Below are positions 32,624-44,560 of a stretch of 64,000 bases of DNA, piece after piece. This stretch comes from Paracoccidioides lutzii Pb01 (taxonomy: Eukaryota > Ascomycota > Eurotiomycetes > Onygenales > Ajellomycetaceae): NCBI RefSeq assembly GCF_000150705.2, contig NW_015440960.1, positions 878,621 through 942,620 on the forward strand, read 5' to 3'. The position numbers and the translations under genes are program-made. The first letter of the stretch is position 1; each line of letters opens with the position of its first letter. Under the pieces are notes generated by a model. It did no database searches. It was not told where the DNA came from and was given only the letters and a program-made list of their open reading frames with translations.

Positions 32624-33090
32624 GGTTATAGCCCAGATAGCTGGTTTTTAATAAAAATCATGTTAAGAACAGCTGTGTACATGTCTGAATGAGTTCACCC
32701 TCTGATCTAATGACTGGACTATCTACTCCTTTAACAGAGAGAAAGTGATCTTTACAATCATATTCTAGAGCTGTTGGAGTGTTCCCATCACTGACAAGAA
32801 CAAAGAATTAGAAGGCCTGGAGCAGAAACCAAGTTCAAACCACATCATGAATTCATCAAGCCGCGAGTCTGGTGAAACACTTGATTCTGAGTCTATATGT
32901 GAATTCACAGCAGCTAGTGAAGGAACCTCAAGCCCTTAGTCTCAAATGCCTACTTCTAATGTAAGTGGCATGATTACAATGAGTGTAGCAGATTTGTTGG
33001 CCTTTTGTCAACAAATAACATGTCAGAACACTTCAAATATCAATAATGATACACCTGTGGATGATTTCAAATCTCACATTCATGAATATC
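32433..33090 (+). mobile_element. Fragment of a second Copia-type element
   Basis: A GC-rich LTR (32433-32623) is followed by a primer-site match and a gag-like start near 32846 (MNSSSRESGETLDSESICEF). Further gag-like reading (VSGMITMSVADLLAFCQQIT) runs to 33090, where the Gypsy LTR starts. The rest of the element is not found on the far side, so it is truncated. Confidence 0.6.
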
Positions 33091-33290
33091 TGTAAAGGGT
33101 TAAGCTCTAAGAACTAGAGGCTAGTCCTCCTATATAACAAGGATGAATTGCTTGAGAAAGGGAAGAAAAGAATGAGATGAGAACTTGAGCTTAAGCAAGC
33201 TCACATAGCATGATCACATGTACATATGCAAATGATGACTAGGCTGAGTCAGCCAGTCAGAGCAAATCTAGAAGTTCAATCTCTTATAAT
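33091..33290 (-). repeat. 3' LTR of Gypsy element (CpG-stripped copy)
   Basis: Aligns without gaps to 38247-38446. All 14 internal differences are C-to-T or G-to-A in this copy, and all seven CpGs of the other copy are lost here. Confidence 0.88.
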
Positions 33291-36200
33291 ACTCTCCTTC
33301 TCCCTCTTTGTTGCAGGCCTTTACAACTATTTAAAGCTCTCTTTACATCTAATTTTGCCTGCTGAGAGGCCTCCCAAGTGTTCAAGACCTTCACTTCTTG
33401 TAGAAGAATTGCATCATTTCATGTAGACTCAGTCCAATCTATTCATTTAACAAGGTATTGCTTTTTTCTCTGATAGATTCATTCACTCTGAATTTTCTCA
33501 ATCTCAAACTCAGGTCCTTTCAGAATCTCTATAGTGAGTGACTGTCAGTCAGTTTGTCTCTGATTAGACAGAGAATTCATTACTGCAGCATGTAGAAGCT
33601 TTACATTAAAGACATTGTGAATGTCAGATGAAATGTTCAATTGATAAGCATGAGATTCTATCTTTTCTAGCATAATATATTGATTGTATTTCATGTTCAG
33701 CTTTTTGCACAGATGATTAGTTCTCATGTTCTTTAAACTCAATCAGATCTTATCTTCAGATTGAAAGCTTGAAGCTGAGTCTCTTCATCTATTCATATAT
33801 TTCTCTTAAGATTGCTGAGCATCTGTCATTTTTACTTGAGCTCACTTCAACACTTCACAGGCCTTTCTCATATAATCATCTGCAAACTCAATGAGATTAT
33901 GTGATATTTCAATGAGAGGTGCATCAGCTATATCAATGGAGGAGACATGGAAAAGATGTGTTAAAAAGAATGAGCTTATGTCTGTTGAGACAGCATCTCT
34001 ATTATTGATGATCAGCTCTGCTAGAGAGAGTCATTCATGCCAATCATTCTGTTGAAAGCTAATGTACTTGTGTAGATAGATTTTCAGAATCTGATTCATT
34101 CACTCTGTAGCTCTGTCAGTCTCTGAGTGATAGACTGTGAAGAGTCATCTCTTAATGTCTAATTTTTCACACACCTGAGTTTAAAATATACTTGTGAAAG
34201 CTGACCTTCAATCTGACACTATCACCTTAGAAATGCCATGTTGAGGAATGATGTTGTGAAGGAACACTTTAGTCACTATCTTCACATCAGTTTTCTTAAC
34301 TGCTTTTAATATAATTCTCTTAATCAGTCTGTTCATTATAATCATGATGTTTGTGTACTCTTTAGAGCTTGATAAGTTCACAATAAAGTCCATGAAAAGC
34401 TCCTGCCATATGTGTTCAGGAATGGAGAGAGGCTTAAGTAGTCTCTGATGTTAATTTCTCTATGCAGTGTTTGATCTGTAAAGATGACAGTTTCTGATCA
34501 TTCTTCTCACATCAGCAGCATAGCCTGACCAGTAGAACTCATGTCTTAGAACTCCTGCCATTTGCTCTCACCTGAAATAGCTGGTAAGAGGTGAGTCATG
34601 AGCCTCATGCACTAACCTGGTTTGAAGAGGTTTGAAGTCTGACACTCACTTATGATCTCAAAAGAGAAGCTTCTCATTCTCATTTAAAGAGCACTCAGAG
34701 ATGGAGGTCTTAATGCTGAGTTCAGAAGGAAATCTAAATCTTCTCTCATGAAGAATTTGCTTCAGACACTGCAGGATCTTATCATTTTTGCAGGTCTCAT
34801 TCCACTGAGCTTGAAGAGACATCTCAGGTTTCACACTGACAGCAGTCACTATTGATTCCATTCCAGATGCCAGTATATTAAACTTAAGTAGTTGAGCTTG
34901 CCTCTGCTTGATTCTCTCATTATCAGCACCCTGTGACATGTTCTGCTCTCTTCATGATAGAGTGTCTGGTTCAGCATTCAACTTCCCTGGCTGGTAATCA
35001 ATTCTGAAGTTGAATTGATAGAGAATATTCATTCAACATAGCTGTCTTTCATTTAGTCTATGTGTAGTCATGAAGTATTCTAGATTCTTATGATCTGTGA
35101 GGATCTTGAATTCCTTTACACTTCATAGTTCAGCATTTCATTTCTTTAAACACTCAATTATTGCTAATAACTTCTTATCATGAATCTTATAGTTGCATTC
35201 TGCAGGTGAATGCTTATGAGAGAAGAAGGCACATGATTGTAGAATGCTCTGCTCATCATATTGTAGCAGCACTCCTCCTGAGATGTAATCTGAGAAGTCT
35301 GTTTTCAATATAGTCTCACAGTCAGAGTCAAATTGAAGCAGGATTGAAGCAGAGATAAACATTGATTTTAGACACTTAAAAGCTTTCTCAGCCTTGCTCA
35401 TCCACAAAAAAGAAACATTCTTGCATGTAAGAATTGTCAGTGAGATCACAATCTTTGAGAAATCCCTGATAAATTATCTATAGAAATTGGCAAAGCCTAA
35501 AAATCCTTGTACACCTTTAAGAGTAGTAGGTGTCACCTATTCCAAAACAGCTTTAACCTTCTCTAAATCTATTTGTATACCCTTGCCTGCTTCAATGATG
35601 AATTCAAGATATTTTGTGCTGTTCATCTCAAACTCACTCTTTCTGATGTCTGCCTGCAGATCTGCTTCCCATAGACACATAAGCATCTTTTGTACATGCT
35701 CATGATGCTCTTGTAAGCTTCTTGAGGAAAATATTAAGATGTCATCTAAATAGACTGAGTAGAAGTTGTCCAGATATCCACATAATGCTCAGTTGATATA
35801 TTTTTGAAATGTGCTTAGAGCATTGGCCAAACCAAAGGGTGTAACCAGCCACTCAAATAGCCTGTATCTGGTTCTAAAGGCTGTCATCCACTCATCACCT
35901 TCCATGATTCAAATCTTGTGAAAAGCTGCAATAATGTTCAGCTTAGTGAATCATTTAGCCTGTTCAATTCACTGTAGATTCTCATTGATTAATAATAGAG
36001 GATATCAATTCTTTTGAGTGATTTTGTTAAGAGCTCAATAGTTCACACAGAATTTTAGCTCACCCCCAGACTTCTTCACAAATAGTATGAGGGCGGCTGC
36101 AGGGGAGTTGCTCACCCTAATAAAACTCTTATCTAGATAATCTGTAAGAGTCTTTCACAAAGCCAGTAGTTTCTCTCAAGATATATTATATAATGAGTCT

Positions 36201-38233
36201 CAAAGGGATTGTTCTGCACTATCATCAGTCTTTTTAATCAGTTCAATCTCATGATCTCTATCTGAGTCATGAAGTAGAGGTAGAGTGTCAGCAGCTTCCT
36301 TATCAAATATATTCAAAAATTCATGATAATGTTCAGGTAGCTTTTCTCTAGGGTCAATTTTTGATTTCACTTCTAGAGCCTTTTGAATGTTGGTCAAACT
36401 GATGATGAAGATCTTGATGTTTCACTTCTCTTGAGTGCTTACAAGCCTAGAGAAGCTTACAGCAGAGATGGAAATCACATCAGCTTTTGCATTTGAACTA
36501 GACTCTATTTCTATACCACTCTCTTCAAATCTCACAATTCTTTGATGAGGGATCACAGTCGCCTTTTGCTGGGCCAGCCAGGGGTCACCTAAATATATAT
36601 CATGACCATGTAACTCATTCACCATATATAGAAAGGCTCATTCAGTTATATGACTGCCTATATCAATTTGAATGCCAGTCACCATGCTTGTGGAGAGTCT
36701 CATGAAGTCTTCAAAGCCAGTCATTTTAACAGAGGGAATTTCAATGCACAGGAGCTTATGCTTGTTAACATAGAATTGAGAAATAAGATCATAGACATTA
36801 CATTCACTGTCTATCATTGCTCTAGTTGAAAAGGCATTATCTACTAGAGCATCAACAGTGAAGGATTTGAATATTATCTTAGATTTAAATCTTCTTCATT
36901 GCTTTCTCATAAGCTTCTTATTTCACTTCTTTCAGTGTCTTTTGATTGAAGCTACTCTTTTCCTAAATTCTCACTCATATCCACATCATTGTCATTCAGT
37001 ACTGGCTTGAGGATCATCTTAGCTATCATGAGAGTGGCAGAGCATCTGAGAGGTTTGAACAGACAGCTCTTAATCATATGACCTCTAGCTCTGCATCTCA
37101 GATACAGGCCTTGCTCTCTTCATTGATTAACCTCTGTCTGATTTATCAATTTGATGTGGCAGGTGCTTGAGGTCACAGCATCAGGAGAGAGATTCATCAG
37201 ATCATCAGTGGAAGCTTGAGATCAGTTTCATCAGTCAAGAACAGCATGACAAAGTAGAGAGTGTGAATTAGATATTATATGATCTGAAGAAGATCTGCTC
37301 TTACAATGTTTAGATCATTGTCTTAAAGTCTTAAGCTCAGAGAGTTGATGATCAACTAATCTAAGCTCCCTGCAGTAATTCTCATAGAGAGATGGTTCCC
37401 TTACACCTATCATGCCTTCCCTCAGCTCCATGCTTAGAGTGGATTTCAAATACCTCTTTTTAATGCAATCATCTTATCTGTGATCATCAGCTTCCAGTAG
37501 TAGTTGATTAAATTCAGGCAAAAAGTCAAAGAGAGCTCTTCTACTCTGTTATAAATTGTTGAGCTTTTGCATAGTCTTTTCCTGTCATGCAGAATCACTA
37601 AAAAGCATATGTGTCTGCTTCAGTAAGCTCTCTACTGTGAAGTTGATCTTGTTCTTATTATTCTCAACTCAGAGGTAAACTTGAGCTGCTGTCATTCCTT
37701 TCAGTCTTGAGTACACATATCAAGCACATTCCTCATTATTATCTAAAGCTTTTTCATTAATTTTAAGTTTTGATTGAAGCTTTAGCTCTCACTGAGAGTA
37801 GTGCTTCAGATTAGAATCATCATACTTCTTGCAGTCTGGTAGGTTGATCTTTGATCTTCTGACTGCAATGAGTGGTTGTGAGTTCAATTGAGAGAGGATT
37901 GATGTTGAGATGTTCAAAGCTTGTCATAGATTAACTATTTCAGCTTGCTGAGCTGCTATTAAATCTTTGTTCTCATGCTGGACCTGTTCCTGCTGTTGAA
38001 GAAAGGTCATTCATTGTTGTTCAAAGCTGCTGAGGGTGTTCCTGCTCATTGCTTCATGTTGATCCATTTGTTGTACAAGTCTGCTGCTTTATCTCATTCA
38101 GCTAGACATTTTCAATGTTGCTTGTTTGTTTGTTAGCATGATTGCTAACCCAGTCTATTCATATACTAGTGCTATCACTGAACTTCATGATGCAGAATTT
38201 AAGGCTCCCAGTGACCTATCAATGAAAGGAGTG

Positions 38234-38244
38234 AAGCAATTCGT
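38234..38244 (-). other. Self-priming primer-binding site
   Basis: Two bases inside the 5' LTR the minus strand reads ACGAATTGCTT. This is exactly the reverse complement of AAGCAATTCGT inside the LTR (38309-38299). Eleven paired bases is the length known for Tf1-type self-primed elements, in which the mRNA 5' end folds back as primer. Confidence 0.6.
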
Positions 38245-38246
38245 AA

Positions 38247-38446
38247 TGTAAAGGGTTAAGCTCTAAGAACTAGAGGCTAGTCCTCCTATATAACAAGGAC
38301 GAATTGCTTGAGAAAGGGAAGAAAAGAATGAGATGAGAACTTGAGCTTAAGCAAGCTCACGTAGCACGATCACGTGCGCACGTGCGAATGATGGCTAGGC
38401 TGAGTCAGCCAGCCAGAGCAAATCTAGGGGTTCAACCTCTTATACA
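38247..38446 (-). repeat. 5' LTR of Gypsy element (CpG-intact copy)
   Basis: On the minus strand it reads TGTATAAGAGG … ACCCTTTACA. A pyrimidine-rich run ends in CTTTCTC, followed by AAGCAATTCGT (38309-38299), the likely transcript start. It retains seven CpGs. Confidence 0.88.
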
Positions 38447-39990
38447 AAAGATATTGATCTCTTTTGATTATAGCATTCAGCTTGTAAAAGTCAACACAGA
38501 ATCATAGCTTCTTCCTACTGCAGGTAATTAGAATTGAGAAGGCATAGAAGGCTGAACTTAAGATGATGAAGCTCTTTGCTAGATTGACTTCAAGATAGAT
38601 CTTCACTGCCTTCAGCTCCTTTAGATTCATCTTATATAGAGATGCATGTCTAATGCTCTGAATGAGATTGCTGTCAGGCTAAAGCTCTATTTTAAAATCA
38701 ATATTTTTTCTTAAAGAGGGTAATTTGTTTGATGCTTTTTTTAAGAAACAGTCCTTTTGATCTTTCAACCATTCTGATAAATTGCTAATCAGCTTCTTAT
38801 CAGACTTATTCTCAGCTTTCATCAAACCTCTCTTCTTCTCAAACTGTCTATTAATTTCCTACAGACTGGTCATAAAGACTGTTGAGTGCTTGTTCTTCAT
38901 ATAATTATGAAAGAAAGTAGTTTCAATGAAGTTTATATTCATAGTCTGCTGTGCTGTTTTCCCTTAGGTCAGTCTCTGCTTTGTATTGAATATCATGACT
39001 GAACTGGTTCTTTTTGATTTGTAGAGCTGAGTCTGATACTTTTATTTGATCTTCTCATATAGCTTGACCTCTTTTCATTTTATATCTACCTGGTGCTCAG
39101 ACTTATAGTCTGAATGCTTCAGTATTGATTAGAGTATCATCTTCAACATTGACTCTATCACCTATTCAGGGATAGACCTTTCACTCAGTCAAACCAGATA
39201 TTAATTTTTAATATCAAGTCATATATCCTATACTGCTAACCACTTTCTTCTCAGTATGTGAAAGTGCTGACCTAGGTTCATTACCAGCAGAAGGATATTC
39301 TAAAATCTCCAGCCATTCACCCAGAGGTTTAGAGTTAATATATGATCTATCACTCCACTAGAGGTACTATTGTATCCCTTCATGTGGCATTTGAAAGGGA
39401 GTTCTTGAAACTTCCTATTGAAGAATCTTACTAACTCTATAATATATTGAATATCAATAAAATTCATATTATTTACTTCAGTATTTGCAAGAGAATTTAT
39501 AAAAGTAGTAATTTTATTATAAGTTAATTTAATTCATATATTAAAGCTTTTTCTCTCAATCAAGTTCTTCATCTCAAATCTTTTATAGATTATTGAACTA
39601 CTTGAGGTGAAGTCTTTTCTCAAACTTACTCTTTTTTCAAATTTACTGAAAACTTAAAGACATCATTTTCTATAAGTTCAGTGATTATCTATTGAAACTT
39701 CTGCTTCATAGGATAGTTTCTTGCAATATAGCCTCTCTTCTTACAGTAGTAGCACTGAATGTCTGAACAAATACTCAAGACTTTTTTCATAATAGAGAAT
39801 TTCATAGCAGAGGTACTGAGAAAAGTCTGACTGTTGAAAGTCTACAAGATATTCTACTTGAAGATATTAGATTCATTTCTCCTCAAGCTCTTTGACTTCT
39901 GAGTAATATTGATTGTCTGGAGAATGTGAGCTGCCTGAGCATAGATTTTCTAAAACTCAGTATATATGTTGATAATTGCATTAACTACTG
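38447..39990 (-). mobile_element. Gypsy gag-pol fragment (second family)
   Basis: The minus strand holds a decayed zinc knuckle, CYYCKKRGYIARNYP, near 39750. A pol N-terminus with LQEINRQFEKKRG-like reading is near 38860. The reverse-transcriptase entry ELKAVKIYLEVNLAKSFI … FCVDFYKLNAIIKRDQY runs up to 38450, where it stops at the LTR of the neighbouring Gypsy. The remainder of its reverse transcriptase, RNase H and integrase are absent. No LTR of its own is seen. The sequence differs clearly from the 33-38 kb element, so this is another family or old lineage. Confidence 0.68.
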
Positions 39991-40179
39991 TTATCATTCT
40001 CTGAAGAGATTTCAGTTATATTGATATAGACAACTGAGAATAAACTAAAAAATAAAGATTAAAAAAAGAATATAAAATATTTTAATTGTCAAAGCAAAGA
40101 TCATATAATATGATATTACTCATGTAAGCAATAGATAGAACTAAAGAAAGTAAATATTGAAACTGCTGTCACTGAGTCA

Positions 40180-43100
40180 GAAAAAAATTAAATCTGAGAG
40201 AAATCTTCTTTTTAAGTAAGATAGTTACACTAGAGACTTTGAATGTGAATCAGTTAATAAGTGAAAATTCTTTTACTATATATATCAAAGTAGCTTTTAA
40301 TAAATATACTATTTCTACAAAAGCATTTGTAGATTTTAAAGCAAACTACTATATTTTTATTGATATAAGCTTTACATATAAATACATCAAAGCTTTAAAA
40401 GTAAATTTCAAAAAATAAAAAAAAATTATCAAATTATAAAATTCAATGATCAAAAAGAAACTTCAATCATAGAAGTTATTTTACTGCATTTGTGAGTAAA
40501 TAAATGAAGATTTCTCAACATGTCAATACTAATGACAGATTTAAAAAGCACTGATATAATTCTAAAATAGTTCTGACTAACAAAGCAAGAGATATAACTA
40601 GATATAAAAATCAATATTTAGTATAATTAAATTTATAAATATTTATAAATAACATATCAAAAGAATATAATATAATAATTTCAAAAAAGATTCTAAAGAG
40701 ATCAGTAATGAAGTTAGAGTATTAGCAAGATGCAGATCAATGTAACAGATTTATCAATAAGAAATTTAAGCAGAAGATTACAGAAAGATTTATAAGAGCT
40801 TAATAATAAAATAAATCAGATAAGTAGTAAAGAATAATATTTATTGAGAAAGTGATCTTTTATTATTATGAAAAAAGTAAGAAGTCAGAGATTTTTATTT
40901 CAAGTCTCTGTGAAATAAATAGAATCATTGAGAAGAAGATTACTATTAATGTAGAAATGAAGAATGAAGAGATAGTTGATAAATAGCTATCAGAGAATTA
41001 TAAGAAATTCTATAATATTTTTTCAAAAAATAGTCTTTGATCAATTATCACTTTTTTAAAAAAGAGTGAACTATAAGATTAAGTTTAAAAAGAAAACAAA
41101 TCTAAATAAAGTTATCAGCTATGTATTATTATATTAAATAAGCTCGAAAGAGCTTAAGACAGTCAAGTAATATTTTGAGACTAATCTAGAGAAGGGTTTT
41201 ATCTCATCAGTAGTCTTTCTCTTTATATTTTTAATTCTTATAGCTCATACAGCAGACAAGCTGAGATTCTATATGAATTATCATCAGCTTAATATGATTT
41301 TAAAGAAGGACTGATATCTGATTTCACTAGTTGATAAGCTCATAAAATAGTTAAATGAAGTCAAATTCTTTATTAAATTGAATATTTATTAATACTTTCA
41401 TCAAATACACATATACTCTGAGACTGAGAATTTAATAGTCTTTAAAATATACTATAAAATCTATAAATATAAGATTATACTTTTTGATTTAAATAATGAT
41501 TCAGTGATCTTTTAGTACTTTATAAATACTATCTTTTTTGACTACTTAAATCAGTTCATAACTACTTTTGTAAATAACCTACTAATTTATAATAAAAATT
41601 TTAAGAGAATATAAAAAGTATGTCAAGAAGATGATGATTAAATTATAAAAAGCTGAACTATAGACAAGTATCTTAAAGTATGAGTTTTATATTCAACAGA
41701 CAAAATACTTAAGTTTTATTATCACTGATCAAGGAATCAAAATAAATTCAGAAAAAATTACAGTGATATCATAATGAGCAGTATCTAATATAGTCAAGAA
41801 AGTTCAATTCTTTTTAAAATTCTGCAACTTCTATCAGTATTTTATTAAGAAATTCAGCTGGATTGTAAAATTATTATTTAAGTTCATTTGAAAAAATTAG
41901 TCTTTCAAGTAAAATAAGATCTACTAGTGTATTTTTAATCAAATAAAAAGAACTCTGTTCAAAGTCTCAATACTCTATCATTAAAACTCAAATTAAAAAA
42001 TGCAGATGAAGATAAATATGTTAGATGATGCTATAGCTGATGTTCTATCTTAGTTGTATGAGAATAAATAGTAATATTTTATTATTTTCTACTCAAGTTC
42101 TATGAGTAAAGCAGAGAAATCTTATAAAATTTATGATAAGATAATGCTAGTAATTGTAAAAGTATTTACAGAATAACAAGCTAAGTTAAAAGATTTTCAG
42201 AGAATAGAAAAATTTAAGATTCTAACTGATCATTAAACTTTTAAATATTTTATAATAATTAAGAATCTCAATATCTGACAAATACAATAAATAGAGTTTT
42301 TCTCTCAATTCTATTTTCTAATTCAATATTAGTCTGGGTATTAGAATATACTAGCAGATACACTGAGTTGATCAAAGATTCAGAAACACTGTAAGAATAC
42401 TCAGATGCAACTATTTCTCAAGTTAGAGAGATTGAATCTCAAAATTATTAAGAAATTTATTGAGATCAAAGCTCTATATATGAGTAAGTATATTTTTGAT
42501 AAAGTCAAGACAAGAAATATAGAGATAAAATCACTGAGATTATGATATAAAAAAGTACAACAAGAAGAATAGTACTGAGAACTAATAAATAAACTTCTAT
42601 ATTTTGAAGAGTACTCAGTAATATCAATTGAGGAAAATTCTACTCTTTAGATATATCTTCTAAAGAAGATTCATGAATAGTCATCAATAGTGTATTTTAG
42701 GAAGAAAAAGCTACACTCACTAGTAAAAATGAGATATTACTGAAATAGTTGAACTAAGAATGTTGACTAGTATATAAAAAATTACTTGATGTATCAATGC
42801 ATGAAGATCTTCTATGATAGAATTTCAGAACTACTGAAGTTACTATCAATTTTAAGCAGAGTCTGATAATACATCTCTATAGACTTTATAAATAATTCTA
42901 TGATAAAAAAAGACTATAATACAATATCGATAATTGTCTGTCAACTAAATAAGAAGCTTGTATCTATTTTTATCACAAGGAAAACAGATATCAAAGAGCT
43001 GACAAGACTATTTTTGAAGTGTTACTATGAGTATTATGAAATATCAGATTTAATTATATCAGATTATAAATCATAATTTATTTCAGACTTCTGAAGTGAG

Positions 43101-43960
43101 TTTATCAGATGATTAAAAGTTAAACTAAAGCTATTATTAGAGTATTATGTGTAAATAGATAGTCAGACTAAGATTGTTAATCAATATCTGATAATTAAGC
43201 TTTATTTATATATAAACTACTATCAGAACAACTAGAATGAGTAATTGTCAATGATGAACTACATAGCTAGAGCTTTGATGAATGAATTAACTAAGATAAC
43301 GTTTTTTCAAACTGCTTGCAGATATGAATCTCAAATATTCTTTGATTGAAAATTACTATCAAAGACGCTATTTAGAGAAGAGAAGTTCAAACAAAAAGAT
43401 GTTTAGTAGTATATCATTCAAATGAAGAAAATCTAAAAGCAGATAGCTGATAATTTAAAAAAAATACAAGAGATTATAAAATCATAGATCAACAAGCACT
43501 GTCAGAAATTAAACTTTAAAATAAAAGATAAAGTTTTTCTATCACTCAAGAACTATAGAATTCAATGCTCTAGTAGAAAGGTCACAAAGTAAAATGAGAG
43601 TCTCTTTAATATAATTGAGAGAGTTGACAATAGCTATAGACTAATACTACTGAACAGTATCAAGATTAACTCAATATTCTCCTCTGATAAATTATAGAAA
43701 GCTGTAAATGACTCTTTATTAGAACAACTAAATGAAATATCAGAACTGATTAATATACAAAGTGAAAATAAGTAAGAAGTTAAAAATGTTCTAGCAAGCT
43801 GAGTCTCTCATAAAAAGCTTTAATACTGAATAAAATAACTAGAATTTGATAATAATTTAATATAGTATTCAGTATAAAATTTAAAAGAATCTTTATATAT
43901 AATTTAAGAGTTTTATACTGCAAATTTAACAAAAGCAAAGTCCTTAAAGTGATTAAGTAA
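40180..43960 (+). mobile_element. Gypsy pol fragment (third), strongly AT-mutated
   Basis: On the plus strand a protease-like stretch (ANYYIFIDISFTYKYIKAL) lies near 40340. Reverse transcriptase is at about 41090-41900 (LRFYMNYHQLNMILKKD, then ITTFVNNLLIYNKNF where family members have a YVDD-like box) and RNase H at about 42050-42450 (SYKIYDKIMLVIVKVFTE). Integrase is at about 42800-43350 (SDLIISDYKSQFISDF, then DSQTKIVNQYLIIKLYLYIN, ARALMNELTKITFFQTA). Some residues in these readings assume that stops were once sense codons. A+T content is visibly higher than in the neighbouring Gypsy elements, so it is probably older. No gag and no clear LTR are found. Confidence 0.7.
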
Positions 43961-44560
43961 ATGATTGAAGACTTGGAAAAAAAAAAGATTATCTAGCAGA
44001 TAAAGTGAATGATAACCTATTAGTATGAGAATATATCTAAGCTTCAAAAATAGATAATATGATGATATAAAACGGACTCTATAACTTTCTCAACAGCATA
44101 AAACTGAGGTGAACAGTAATTACAACTGCTTAAACATGGTAATTATAAACTGCTTAGATATCAATATAGTAATCAATCATATAATTACCTCATATACAAA
44201 TAATATATAAATGTGGTAATTACATGACAACTGAACTAAGAAAAGAATTATATAAACAGAGCCTTCTCTAAACCTATTTTTTAAAAACTATATTAATATT
44301 TACTCAGATAGTTTATCTAGCTGGCAATTAAACATTTGTTCATCTGTGTCTAGATTGAAGTCATGACAGCATAATCTATTATAGTTTCTTTGATAATTAA
44401 GCTTTGAAATAAGAAAAATAAACTTCTTTATTAAAAATCTTTTAATCATTAAATATAATTATATGTGATTTTCTAAAATCACTAAATGAAGATTTCTATC
44501 TTGTAGTAATTATATAAAAGAATTTTACTTGATACTATACTATATCTTATACAGAAGAAT
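43961..44560. other. AT-rich junction, unassigned
   Basis: The segment between the third Gypsy fragment and the gag remnant of the outer element. Repeated gtaattac/gtaattat motifs near 44115-44230 suggest LTR sequence, but I cannot define ends. Confidence 0.3.

Larger units (their letters stand above)
33091..38446 (-). mobile_element. Nearly full-length Gypsy retrotransposon, RIP-mutated
   Basis: Two 200-bp LTRs bound a minus-strand internal region with the standard Gypsy order. Gag lies at about 38200-37100 with segments such as ALFDFLPEFNQLLLEADDHR and a decayed zinc knuckle (YLRCRARGHMIKSC) near 37100. The protease segment IDSECNVYDLISQFYV is near 36800, followed by GHDIYLGDPWLAQQKATVIP. 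Reverse transcriptase is at about 36180-35500 (GGELKFCVNYELL), RNase H at 35449-35138 (CAFFSHKHSPAECNYKIHDK), and integrase at about 34900-34000 (MDFIVNLSSSKEYTNIMIIM). The C-terminal tail is at 33742-33545. The polypurine tract lies at 33291-33309 (pyrimidines on the plus strand). Stops interrupt every domain and CpG is nearly absent inside. It cannot make active protein. Confidence 0.85.

Noticed and set aside
33086..38452. ATATC/ATATT as target duplication of the 33-38 kb Gypsy
   Set aside because: It would require the right LTR to extend to acaaaag, which does not match the left LTR end; the flanks are also unrelated elements.
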